A stretch of 24,515 bases of DNA, taken from the IMG/VR virus record IMGVR_UViG_3300030382_000387, positions 919-25,433 of that record; one strand, 5' to 3'. A model generated the notes under the pieces. That model saw nothing but the letters and a program-made list of their open reading frames with translations. It did not search any database and had not been told where the DNA came from. The translations under genes and the position numbers were made by a program. Positions 1 through 7,572 of the stretch are shown here, one piece after another. This DNA comes from a virus. Within the stretch, counting starts at the first letter, position 1, and the number at the start of each line of letters is the position of its first letter.

Positions 1-2007
1 CGCAATAGTATTGTCTCCTATAGTTCCATCTCTAGATTTAATCATTTGAAGTCTAGGTCCATTACCATTAGCAGACCATCTACCAAGCACCATTCTGCTA
101 TCATCATTACCTGTGCCGTGCATCTGCCATTGAATACCTGATACTGCTTGCACAGCTACTTGGCTTCCATACCCTAATAAAAATCCAGAACCATCCCCAA
201 CGATAAGGTCTGCAAAGGTTTTTGCTCCAGTAAAGGTTTGTGTTCCACTTAAATGTGCTGTATCTGAATCAAGGTACGCAGAAGCTATTGCCGTACCTTG
301 CCATACACCGGCACTGATAGTACCTAGGGTAGTTATAAGACTTCCTGTGAGTACGTTAGTACCACCAACAGTAAGAGCATCAGCCTCTAACGTGCCATCA
401 AAGTCACCATCAACTGCATCAATATTACCTTTAAATATGGTAGCTGTTACTGTCCCGGTACTTGGGTTGTAGATAAAAGTACCATCTGATTCTAATCCAA
501 GACTACCACCGTCAACATCTCCACCTGCCGTGAATATAACAGCGTTGTCTTCATTGGTACTTTCATTATCAGTAATGGTTACAGTAGTAGCCAAGGTTGC
601 AACGTCAGCAGTACCGGTTACATCGCCAGTTATATCTCCAACAAAAGCAGTAGACGTAATACTTGTAGCACCGGTAACTACTCCAGCATCAATACTAATA
701 GTCCCATCAAGTAATATGGCAGAACCAGATGCAGGTTCTATGTTGATAGCAGCACCTGAGTCTAGTGTCAGGACTCCTGCTGAATCAATATCTACCGTAC
801 CATCTGCTGTAATCTGTATATTAGCAGCGGCAGCAGCAGCATCTGTAGTTACTATAGAAAGAGTTCCGTTAGTGCCGGCAGTAAACACAGCCGTATCACT
901 AGCAGAACCAGTCATTGTCATTACTTTACCGTCAACAACTACATCATCTACTGTAAGAGCCGTGATACCAGTTAATGCTCCATCAAATGCGACTGCACCG
1001 TTGATATCTACTGTAGTATCTGACGTAATTGTAAGTACACCGTCAGAAGACTGGTGTATAAATGTACCTGTATCTCCAAAGGTTAGCTTGTTGGTTGAGT
1101 TCAGAGTCAGACCAGTACCATCTGTGTGTGTTAACGTGGTATCGTTATCTGCTCCAAATCCCAGAACAGCAGAATCGCTGTTTAGTTTTAAGTCATTGCT
1201 TACTAGAACTGCGGTAGAAGCATTAAGGTCTATGGTTGCTTCTCCATCGACAGTCATCACACCGTCTGATGATTGGTGTATGAACGTTGCAGTATCACCG
1301 AACAATATCTTTTCGGTACTGTTCATAAGTATTTCATCAGAGAACTTAAAGTAGTCCTCATCTTCCATCCATGTAATAACACCATCGGCTGTATTAGCAT
1401 CAAAGGTAAGGGATATATCTGTGTCTGCACCTGACCCTATAGTCAGAGAATCTACGTTCATATCGAATGACATAGCAGCAGCATCACTTGATGTGATTGT
1501 CCATACCTTGGTAAGGGTTCCTGCCTTCATGACATCGAACTCAATCTGCCCATCCTCTGTACCATCTGTTACATCTTTAGCAACAACAGTCATACGTCCA
1601 TATTCAATCAGTTCTGCTGCACTATTTGCCAGCTTAAATGAAGTATATATCTCATCATCGTCTGCTCTAGTAGTATTAGCACCGCTGAATACAGCTACCT
1701 GATTAGCTGCGTTATTAGTGAGGTTTGTGAACGTAGCAGCAGGGGTTGTGTTGCCTGTATTGTTACGTATATCTATCTCTTTAAGGGATATCTGGTCATC
1801 CCATCTTATATATCGGACAGACGTACCCGATGTAATCTTTACATCGTACTTGTCTTGGTCCCCTTCATTGAAATACCACAAGCCATTACTATCTGTGGTT
1901 GTTGATGCTTCTACGGTAGTAGTACCAGTCTCTAATAGCTGTACTGTTGCACCGTTTACTGCATCACCGTCATCTTGGAATAAATATCCTCTAAAATTAA
2001 TAGCCAT
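1..2007 (-). CDS. Tail-fibre-like virion protein, C-terminus beyond window
   Basis: The frame is open from the ATG at 2007 to the left edge, giving 669 residues with no stop, so the protein is partial. The start has a clear GGAGG about six bases upstream and lies directly after the stop of the 135-aa gene. The first ~50 residues look like a small beta-sandwich with a DGDAVNGATVQL segment, as in virion attachment domains. The rest is low-complexity, rich in Thr, Asp, Gly, Ala, Ser and Val, and made of repeated beta-strand units: FIHQSSDGV plus a following strand occurs twice, about 75 residues apart, each preceded by FGDT. Near the left edge it changes to SGIQWQMHGTG and WSANGNGPRL, a style seen in marine phage fibre proteins. 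I infer a trimeric beta-helical fibre or baseplate-attached receptor-binding protein. It is last in the visible late operon. Receptor and tip domain cannot be seen. Confidence 0.8.
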   Translation of the reverse strand, partial: MAINFRGYLFQDDGDAVNGATVQLLETGTTTVEASTTTDSNGLWYFNEGDQDKYDVKITSGTSVRYIRWDDQISLKEIDIRNNTGNTTPAATFTNLTNNAANQVAVFSGANTTRADDDEIYTSFKLANSAAELIEYGRMTVVAKDVTDGTEDGQIEFDVMKAGTLTKVWTITSSDAAAMSFDMNVDSLTIGSGADTDISLTFDANTADGVITWMEDEDYFKFSDEILMNSTEKILFGDTATFIHQSSDGVMTVDGEATIDLNASTAVLVSNDLKLNSDSAVLGFGADNDTTLTHTDGTGLTLNSTNKLTFGDTGTFIHQSSDGVLTITSDTTVDINGAVAFDGALTGITALTVDDVVVDGKVMTMTGSASDTAVFTAGTNGTLSIVTTDAAAAAANIQITADGTVDIDSAGVLTLDSGAAINIEPASGSAILLDGTISIDAGVVTGATSITSTAFVGDITGDVTGTADVATLATTVTITDNESTNEDNAVIFTAGGDVDGGSLGLESDGTFIYNPSTGTVTATIFKGNIDAVDGDFDGTLEADALTVGGTNVLTGSLITTLGTISAGVWQGTAIASAYLDSDTAHLSGTQTFTGAKTFADLIVGDGSGFLLGYGSQVAVQAVSGIQWQMHGTGNDDSRMVLGRWSANGNGPRLQMIKSRDGTIGDNTIA

Positions 2008-2008
2008 A

Positions 2009-2416
2009 TTAACCTCCGAGCGACCCTAATTGTGAATGGTCCCTATATTTTAAAGCTTCTTCTATATGATACTTCGGGTCACGTAATAAGTCATCATCGT
2101 CTATAAATATCAACCTTACCCCATGTCCTGCTAGTTGTGCCCTAGCTATCAAGTCTCTGGCTCTTGTCTCTACACCGAATTGATAATGATAATACACCCC
2201 CTGAACATTGATTGCCAAGTCAGGTGGGTTTATAAATTCAAAGTCGAGTACCAATCCTCCCTTTTGCATACGTCCACCCATGAGTGGAGACTGGTAAGTG
2301 AAATCCTCGTTAGGTGTTTTACCTAAATCTATAAGGGTTGTATAACATAGGTACTCAGGCTTACTTCCTTCCCAACCGGGCGGAAGAGTTATGGCATTAT
2401 AGTTTTGAGTAGTCAT
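2009..2416 (-). CDS. PD-(D/E)XK nuclease-like protein in tail module
   Basis: This 135-aa protein starts at an ATG directly after the TAG of the upstream 98-aa gene (TAGATG) and ends one base before the fibre start, so its translation is probably coupled. Its order of elements fits a Vsr/Holliday-resolvase-like PD-(D/E)XK fold: helix with Glu21 (KPEYLCYTTLIDLG), a GGR loop with Gly47-Gly48-Arg49, strand GGLVLDFEF with Asp58, strand LAINVQGVYYHY with Asn70-Val71-Gln72 in the usual E-x-K place, helix TRARDLIARAQLAGHG, then strand VRLIFIDDDDLL. Asp58 is kept, but the second catalytic pair is N/Q instead of E/K, so activity is uncertain. I recall similar proteins in other environmental phage genomes. 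A nuclease-derived structural protein or a packaging or DNA-entry nuclease are both possible. The fold call is from motif spacing only. Confidence 0.6.
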   Translation of the reverse strand: MTTQNYNAITLPPGWEGSKPEYLCYTTLIDLGKTPNEDFTYQSPLMGGRMQKGGLVLDFEFINPPDLAINVQGVYYHYQFGVETRARDLIARAQLAGHGVRLIFIDDDDLLRDPKYHIEEALKYRDHSQLGSLGG

Positions 2417-2713
2417 CTATCCATCCACTAATGCTATCCAAGCCAGTTTATCACCGTTGGTAGCTGCATCTGCCCATAGGGTATTGAATACTATACTTCC
2501 ACCTATGTCAGAAAAGTTGATTTCAATCTCATTACCTGCAGATAACTCGTATCCCAAGGCTGAAGTTATACTTCCTGCTATACCTAGATATACCTTACCT
2601 GAATTTGCTGCGAGTGCTTTAACCTTTATCCAAGATACACGGCTAGTAGTATTAGATAGCTGTACTTCAGTACCTGCCGTACTGACTGTTGTTGTACTAT
2701 TTTTTACTATCAT
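2417..2713 (-). CDS. Small beta-rich virion protein (98 aa)
   Basis: The ATG overlaps the stop of the 673-aa gene by four bases (ATGA), a standard coupling arrangement, and the stop TAG abuts the next ATG. The protein is nearly all predicted beta strand: SRVSWIKVKALAANSGKVYLG, then GYELSAGNEIEINFSDIG, then TLWADAATNGDKLAWIALVDG. It has no signal peptide, membrane segment or Cys. The pattern 'V-x-W-I-x-V-K-A-x-x-x-N-x-G-x-V-Y-x-G ... G-x-x-L-x-A-G' recurs in small phage accessory proteins that decorate heads or tails. A role as a decoration or tail-tip component is inferred from composition and its place between neck/tail genes and the fibre. No enzyme motif is visible. Confidence 0.7.
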   Translation of the reverse strand: MIVKNSTTTVSTAGTEVQLSNTTSRVSWIKVKALAANSGKVYLGIAGSITSALGYELSAGNEIEINFSDIGGSIVFNTLWADAATNGDKLAWIALVDG

Positions 2714-4731
2714 GGTTCCACCAGCATTATTGTGCTTGAACCTCTTTCGTCATAGCCTGTAGCTTCCATACCTGTGGCTGATGTGATATCTACGTAGTAG
2801 TTCCTCTCTGTACTATCGTCATCTCTGAACGTAAACTCTACTAACGTACTGCTTTCTATAGCATCTATAAGTTTCTCTCTAAGTTGCTTGGGTGTATTAC
2901 CCTTGTACTGCCTGTTTAAACTGATTCCAACCTGATGAGCATACTTAGCCTCTAGTTTCTTTCTCCATACTAGGGTCATAGATACTACGTCAGGAGTCTT
3001 TTTCTTATCAGCAGTAGTAGAATTAGCACGGGATAAGGTTAGCTTAAACTTTATAGACCTAAATGCTGTGCCTACATTAGACCCAAATGTATATGTTGTT
3101 ATACCATCACTAGTTATAGTGCCCATAGATGTGTAACTTTCTGCATAGTCAGTAGCATACTGTACTTGTATTGTCTCTGTTGAAGAAGAATCCTGTACTT
3201 CAACCTTTAGTTGTAGTGCTAACTTTTCTATCTCACTCTGTCCTGCATTGAACCAAGGAGTCTCATGGTTTCCTGATGTTGCATATTCAAACTCTGTTAC
3301 CATTGAAGGGTTTATAATATCTACAGGTAGTTTCATATAATATACGGCATCATCAAATCCAAACCATAACCTATAGTTCTCGTTCACATCAGAGTACGCA
3401 TTGGAAACGTGCATAGAATCTATTCTTCTACCTGCTGTAGGTGCAAGCCACTTGGCTTCCCACCCTAATTCGTTATATCCGAGTATGGTGCTGTATCCTG
3501 TACCTGAATCTATGACAGGAGAACCGTGTCCACTTGGACCTCCACCTCTCCATTGGTATGGAACGCTGTCAGACGAGGTTATGCTAGGGTTTGTGGTAGC
3601 ATCTACGGCTGCAAGCAACTCGTTATGAGTACCCTCCATTAGCATTATGGTTCCTCTTTTATCTTCAGGTAATCCGTCATCTCTATCCGGTCCAACTACC
3701 GATAGCACCGCATTAGAACCATTGACATACTTATATAAACCAAGTCCACTAGGGAAATAGATACTTTCTCGCCACCTTTCAGTTCCTTTACCACCATGTG
3801 GATGGAAAGGAAACTCCATCTCTGTCTTTACAAACCTAGCGTGCATGGCATCGTGTGCCCATAATCCCTTTTTAGAAGCTGCATATAGTATTGGTTCTCC
3901 ACGTGAGTCACGGGCTACAAATAATCCGGTTACATATCCTGCAGGTAGGGGCAACTGAGCATCAGCTACTTCTGTACCTATGGTTACTGAGTACCATAGC
4001 TGTCCTGTGTGTGATATTCCCCATAATCTATCGTCCCAATCTGCTAGATATTTTGCTCCCTGAGTACTGTCAAAAGCCCATACTGCCGCAGTAGTAGTTG
4101 CAGCAATGTAACTTGGTACTGTTGCATAACTGTATCCACTTGTACCGCTACCATCATAGTGTGCTAGTACTAGGTAGTTAGTTCCAGTCCTATCTGTGAA
4201 GTTAAGAGAGTCTGTTACCTGTGCATCTAATGATTCTAATCCTGTATCTCCAGACCTTTGACCTATATAGTTGTCTTCTGCAGCACCATCCCACCAGTAA
4301 TCTTCTGTATTGTTATATACAAATATCTTGGGAGCATTACCTGCAGAGTCATTCCATACTGCATATATCTGGTCATTGAACTCGTTTATAACAGCTATTC
4401 CTGTACCGCCACCTGCGGTTGCAAGACCATGTGCATGAGTATCTGTCTGTGTTGCTAGGTTTCCTAGTACTAAGTGGTTCTTATATCTAAGCTGAAGGTC
4501 ACTCCACCATGCCCTGCTTGTCTCACCACCGTCCATCCTGTCTATACCTATACCACCTCTCCAATCAGACCACGCTATGATAGACGAGCGTAACTGTGAG
4601 TCTTTACTTGTATCACCTATGACTACCTTGCTTGGATATATAGATGCAAGCACGCTTTGTACGGGACGTTCTACTGGATAGTACGTACCGTTTAAATATA
4701 TTTCATTTCTTGTAGATACCTTGTTAGCCAT
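2710..4731 (-). CDS. Large neck/tail structural protein, probable beta-propeller
   Basis: This 673-aa protein starts at an ATG inside the stop of the preceding 426-aa gene (TAATG) and overlaps the next gene by four bases. It is rich in Trp, Tyr, Gly and Asp. Repeating strand-turn-strand blocks such as WSDWRGGIGIDRM, DQIYAVWNDS, TNYLVLAHYDG, AKYLADWDDRLWGISHTGQLWY and PILYAASKKGLWAHD are typical of beta-propeller blades, spanning roughly residues 45-480. The C-terminal part (about 485-673) has a second beta-rich domain (ETIQVQYATDYAESY) and a basic stretch LSLNRQYKG-like near 605, then a FTFRDDDSTERNYYVD beta unit. I infer a tail or neck protein, perhaps the tail hub or nozzle of a short-tailed virion. 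No catalytic motif is recognised, and a glycan-binding role is possible but not shown. Confidence 0.75.
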   Translation of the reverse strand: MANKVSTRNEIYLNGTYYPVERPVQSVLASIYPSKVVIGDTSKDSQLRSSIIAWSDWRGGIGIDRMDGGETSRAWWSDLQLRYKNHLVLGNLATQTDTHAHGLATAGGGTGIAVINEFNDQIYAVWNDSAGNAPKIFVYNNTEDYWWDGAAEDNYIGQRSGDTGLESLDAQVTDSLNFTDRTGTNYLVLAHYDGSGTSGYSYATVPSYIAATTTAAVWAFDSTQGAKYLADWDDRLWGISHTGQLWYSVTIGTEVADAQLPLPAGYVTGLFVARDSRGEPILYAASKKGLWAHDAMHARFVKTEMEFPFHPHGGKGTERWRESIYFPSGLGLYKYVNGSNAVLSVVGPDRDDGLPEDKRGTIMLMEGTHNELLAAVDATTNPSITSSDSVPYQWRGGGPSGHGSPVIDSGTGYSTILGYNELGWEAKWLAPTAGRRIDSMHVSNAYSDVNENYRLWFGFDDAVYYMKLPVDIINPSMVTEFEYATSGNHETPWFNAGQSEIEKLALQLKVEVQDSSSTETIQVQYATDYAESYTSMGTITSDGITTYTFGSNVGTAFRSIKFKLTLSRANSTTADKKKTPDVVSMTLVWRKKLEAKYAHQVGISLNRQYKGNTPKQLREKLIDAIESSTLVEFTFRDDDSTERNYYVDITSATGMEATGYDERGSSTIMLVEP

Positions 4732-6011
4732 TAACCTACATTCCTTACGTTTCTAAGCATAGGGAAGGCACGTTTACTCTGCTCTGATATACCAAACCAG
4801 AAAGCTGCCTGTTGCCTACGTGCTTCCGGGTCTGTTGAAGGACCACCTGATGAAGACGAAAAAGCTAGGGCAGTAGCCGTAGCTATAACGTACTGGTCAT
4901 CTATCTCAGTAGCAGTAGAGTCAGCACTAAGTATTGCTGGCTTATCTCCACCTACCAGTTTTAATAAATCATAGGATACAAGCCCATTAAAGTAGGAATC
5001 AAACACTATATCGTTAGCTTCTCTATCTATCTTCCATAGATTTCTAGGTACTTTTTTCCAATGAGCAGAGTCATTTACTACTACTCTAATGTCATCTAAC
5101 CATATAGTACATACTCCGATATCTGCATCATATTCTAATCCTACTGAAATAATAGCTGTATTTGACTCTGGATTAGATAGTGCAACACGTACAAACTTCC
5201 ATGTATCTGCTGTTAATGCAGGAACATCTGCACTTTCTAGTGGAGATGCACAGTTTGCCGTATTATCTAGGTGTATCTTTATATTACCTGCTGATGTAGC
5301 TACGGTAGATTTAATCCAGAACTCTATATAGTCATATTTACTGATATCTTTGCTTGTTATAGAGTCTGTTGCAAGCTCTCCACCTGTTGCTCCTGCTGCT
5401 ACTACTATCTCATTACTTGCAGTTCCCTGCTTTTTGATTTGTGTGTCAGCAGTAACGGTAAAGTCACTATCAATAGCTTCATCAAACACGGCATTACAGT
5501 TAGTTATGGTAGTAGAATCTACCTCATCCCGATAATAGATGTCCTGAATCATAGAAAATCCTGAAGGTATATCAAACCGTAACTGATTACCGTCAGTATG
5601 TAAATCAACATTCTCTACAGAGTCATATACATGTCCTGTAGCATAGATTATAGACTGGTTAATAAAATCATGTATTCTAGTTGGGTCATAATCCATATCC
5701 CATAACTCGTATGTGTCACTTGATGCAGTAGATGTACCTACACTAACACCTGCATCTGCTACAAATGTAAGCGTAGTAGTAGATGCTACGTAGTCTGTTA
5801 CTCTTGCTATATCACCGTCATTACTACCGGAAGTAAATACTATCCACTTACCTATGTGGTCATCATTACCACCTATAACGGTAGTAAGAGATGAGTCTAC
5901 AAGTGTAGTAGTACTACCACTACCCGTAGCAGTACCTATCCGCATAACTCCAAGGTTATAGCCGATACTCTGACGTAATTGCTTTCGTGTCCGTCCCTGA
6001 ATTGTAGGCAT
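4731..6011 (-). CDS. Neck/tail adaptor-like protein with an embedded CBM-like beta-sandwich
   Basis: The ATG at 6011 has GGAG eight bases upstream. The 426-aa product begins with TRKQLRQSIGYNLG, a helix seen at the start of several phage head-tail adaptor proteins, followed by a beta insertion with Thr/Ser/Gly-rich strands (residues ~25-105). YDPTRIHDFINQSIIYATGHVYD (about 110-132) resembles the helical core of such adaptors. Residues ~170-315 read as a jelly-roll like a carbohydrate-binding module: KQGTASNEIVV, YDYIEFWIKST, GNIKIHLDNT, TWKFVRVALSNP and CTIWLDDIRVV in the canonical order. The C-terminus (FWFGISEQSKRAF) is helical. I infer a neck protein with a surface glycan-binding or stabilising insertion. 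Position after the head genes supports this. The adaptor call is tentative and the jelly-roll call is firmer. Confidence 0.7.
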   Translation of the reverse strand: MPTIQGRTRKQLRQSIGYNLGVMRIGTATGSGSTTTLVDSSLTTVIGGNDDHIGKWIVFTSGSNDGDIARVTDYVASTTTLTFVADAGVSVGTSTASSDTYELWDMDYDPTRIHDFINQSIIYATGHVYDSVENVDLHTDGNQLRFDIPSGFSMIQDIYYRDEVDSTTITNCNAVFDEAIDSDFTVTADTQIKKQGTASNEIVVAAGATGGELATDSITSKDISKYDYIEFWIKSTVATSAGNIKIHLDNTANCASPLESADVPALTADTWKFVRVALSNPESNTAIISVGLEYDADIGVCTIWLDDIRVVVNDSAHWKKVPRNLWKIDREANDIVFDSYFNGLVSYDLLKLVGGDKPAILSADSTATEIDDQYVIATATALAFSSSSGGPSTDPEARRQQAAFWFGISEQSKRAFPMLRNVRNVG

Positions 6012-6033
6012 TTAATAACTCCATAGGAGCCAA

Positions 6034-6144
6034 TTAATACTTTTTCTTTTTAGTCATCTTCTTGCCAGTTTTCTTGGCATAATCAGATGCAGCCTTTTTT
6101 CCTTTCTTACCATAAGAGAAGGTACGTTTTCCAACTTTAGGCAT
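6034..6144 (-). CDS. 36-aa Lys-rich small protein
   Basis: A short frame fills what would otherwise be an empty gap. It starts at an ATG at 6144 with a strong GGAGG seven bases upstream, overlaps the end of the 62-aa gene by eight bases and stops with TAA at 6034-6036. The 36 residues include about 15 Lys/Arg, starting MPKVGKRTFSYGKKGKK and ending TKKKKY. Very short basic proteins of this form are common in marine phage head/neck regions and are often missed by gene finders. Its charge suggests nucleic-acid binding or binding to an acidic virion surface, but the function is unknown. It sits immediately before the 426-aa adaptor-like gene. Confidence 0.8.
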   Translation of the reverse strand: MPKVGKRTFSYGKKGKKAASDYAKKTGKKMTKKKKY

Positions 6145-6325
6145 CTTTATCCTCCGATTCGTTACAGCTACAGGAGTTCTCTTTTAGTTCTTCAATCTCT
6201 TTTTGTTGTTCGCCAAGAGTTCTACTAAGAGCAGCTATCTGCAACTGGTATTTACCAGCCTCAGTATTGAGTACTGACTGTACATCATCGTTTGTAATAT
6301 TAATCGACTTAGGTTCTGTTGTCAT
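6137..6325 (-). CDS. 62-aa coiled-coil hypothetical protein
   Basis: This small protein has an ATG at 6325 with GGGGAG upstream and follows the TAG of the 120-aa gene by ten bases. Residues ~15-50 (VQSVLNTEAGKYQLQIAAL through QKEIEELKE) form a heptad-like amphipathic helix, so a coiled coil or oligomer is likely. The tail NSCSCNESEDKDA has a Cys-x-Cys pair and is acidic. No family is recognised. It belongs to the small head/neck gene run between the capsid genes and the adaptor-like gene, so a minor virion or assembly role is the best guess. Confidence 0.7.
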   Translation of the reverse strand: MTTEPKSINITNDDVQSVLNTEAGKYQLQIAALSRTLGEQQKEIEELKENSCSCNESEDKDA

Positions 6326-6335
6326 AAAATCTCCC

Positions 6336-6698
6336 CTATTTTAATCCATTGTAGAGTATCTTATTATTGCTACTCTGTCTTCTCTTTTTAAAGTTTTTCC
6401 TGATGTCATCAAGAATCTTTCCTATTTCCTTTCTCTGGCTAACAGTAGGAACCTTCTTACTACCCTCTGCTCTTACTTTATTAAACCATTCTTCTGCCGA
6501 CTGGGCTGCCATATCTTCTATATGTGCAGGGTCTGTATCCTTATCGGCTAAGACCTTTATGATAGTCTTCCTACCCGTATCCTTATCCTCAAGTCTAAAG
6601 GTATGAGCGACTACACTTCCCCCTGTTACTGCGTTGTACCCACTAGGGGTAGTATTTAATTTAACTACCCCCTGTGGTGTCCATAAGTCAGTTACCAT
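6336..6698 (-). CDS. 120-aa basic hypothetical protein of head/neck module
   Basis: I place the start at the ATG at 6698, which shares its first base with the TAA of the 257-aa gene (TAATG), the same junction used three other times in this operon. A GTG at 6722 would add eight residues (128 aa), but it has no better ribosome binding site. The N-terminal half is beta-rich (GGSVVAHTFRLEDKDTGRK, TIIKVLADKD). The middle is helical (AHIEDMAAQSAEEWFNKVRAEG) and the C-terminus is strongly basic (ILDDIRKNFKKRRQ). No family is recognised. The basic tail could touch DNA or the capsid interior. A head-completion or minor virion protein is inferred only from position. Confidence 0.7.
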   Translation of the reverse strand: MVTDLWTPQGVVKLNTTPSGYNAVTGGSVVAHTFRLEDKDTGRKTIIKVLADKDTDPAHIEDMAAQSAEEWFNKVRAEGSKKVPTVSQRKEIGKILDDIRKNFKKRRQSSNNKILYNGLK

Positions 6699-7471
6699 TA
6701 GTATCGAATTGTCAAAAGACACATCTGTTTGTCTGTGTCTACCGATGGTATTCCTATCGCAGTACCTATTGACTGGATGTCATCTTCACCAGAAAGGTCA
6801 TAAAGTTCTGCTCTACCAGATTCACCACTAGCTTGGGATATCTGTAAACCATCACCAACAATACCTACTACAGCACCAATGGCTACGCTACCTATACCTG
6901 CGGTTTGTATCCAGCAGTAATAACTTGCTGTTACAGGTATAGTAGTTACACCTAGTGCACCAGTTTCCATAGTACCGTCACCATCAATAATCTTTACTGC
7001 TGCGTATGGGTTTACCATTAAACCGGCAAGTGAAGATGTGGTCAATGCAGTTCTTATTCCATCTTCTTCATCAATAGTAAAGATAGCAGTATTATCATCT
7101 GATGCATCATGAGCAGGATGAGATTTAATTCTGTATACCTCACCTTCTCCCGGACCATCATTGAATATTAAGTATCCATCTGCGTATTGATTTTTAGTCA
7201 AGTCGGTAGTTGGCACTTCTAAACTTATAGTAGTGTCTCCAACAGAATGAGCAGCCGTAGCTGGAACATCCATGTCATGAGCATTTACTGTAAGTGCAGT
7301 ACCTGCATCTACTATAAATCCTGCAGTAGTAATAGCAGCACTACCATTTTTGGCATAGTAAAATACTCTGCCGTCAGGTGTAACACCTCTGGTTCCCAGC
7401 TTTTGCTTTTGACCAGAACTTTCCACCTTTTCGTCTCCATACTTCAAATTTATTGTCGTTGGAAAAGCCAT
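6698..7471 (-). CDS. Head-associated structural protein, probable capsid decoration
   Basis: The 257-aa product starts at an ATG with GGAGG ten bases upstream. It is Ala/Gly/Thr/Asp-rich and almost all beta: MAFPTTINLKYGDEKVE, GRVFYYAKNGSAAITTAGFIV, DTTISLEV and YADGYLIFNDGPGEGEVYRIKSH. The segment around residues 150-205 (VNPYAAVKIIDGD, TASYYCWIQTAGIGSVAIG, VVGIVGDGLQ) resembles phage proteins with a virion beta-barrel that use 'Y-C-W-I-Q-T-x-G' strands near the capsid gene. Its place two genes after the major capsid protein suggests a decoration or head-stabilising protein. It is the first gene after the pseudoknot-like intergenic element, so it may be separately regulated. Function is inferred from context. 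Confidence 0.72.
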   Translation of the reverse strand: MAFPTTINLKYGDEKVESSGQKQKLGTRGVTPDGRVFYYAKNGSAAITTAGFIVDAGTALTVNAHDMDVPATAAHSVGDTTISLEVPTTDLTKNQYADGYLIFNDGPGEGEVYRIKSHPAHDASDDNTAIFTIDEEDGIRTALTTSSLAGLMVNPYAAVKIIDGDGTMETGALGVTTIPVTASYYCWIQTAGIGSVAIGAVVGIVGDGLQISQASGESGRAELYDLSGEDDIQSIGTAIGIPSVDTDKQMCLLTIRY

Positions 7472-7513
7472 AATCTTTGTACCTCCGTACGTTTAAACAG
7501 GTTCTAAGCCCTG

Positions 7514-7572
7514 AGATTGCCCGATATTTTATTTCATAGACTGATGCTCGGACAATCTTTACACATCAGTCT
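7514..7572 (-). promoter_or_regulatory. Candidate H-type RNA pseudoknot between head genes
   Basis: In minus-strand RNA, stem 1 pairs 7572-7564 with 7546-7538 (9 bp) and stem 2 pairs 7558-7548 with 7524-7514 (11 bp, with one G-U pair). The 5' arm of stem 2 lies in the loop of stem 1, and its 3' arm lies downstream, which is H-type topology. Loop 1 is five bases and contains the TAA stop of the 106-aa gene, the junction is one base, and loop 3 is 13 bases of A and U with single G (AUGAAAUAAAAUA). The GGAGG of the 257-aa gene follows about 28 bases later. It could control that gene or protect an mRNA end. The pairing is seen; the function is not. Confidence 0.5.

Noticed and set aside
530-1354. 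Long plus-strand open frame (274 aa, Val/Ser-rich) and similar frames at 1421-2029
   Set aside because: They are antisense to the fibre gene, have no ribosome sites, and their Ser/Val/Pro composition is what the Thr/Asp/Gly repeats give in reverse.
6011-6030. CTCC-TAT-GGAG mini-hairpin over the ribosome site of the 426-aa gene
   Set aside because: Only four pairs with a three-base loop; too weak to claim regulation.
7491-7498. GTTTAAAC palindrome, also at 24468
   Set aside because: Two copies of an 8-base AT-rich palindrome with no shared flanks are not evidence of a site.
7526-7555. Promoter TTGTCC-N18-TAAAAT on the minus strand
   Set aside because: Weak -35 and long spacer, and it coincides with stem 2 and loop 3 of the pseudoknot; kept only as the alternative explanation.
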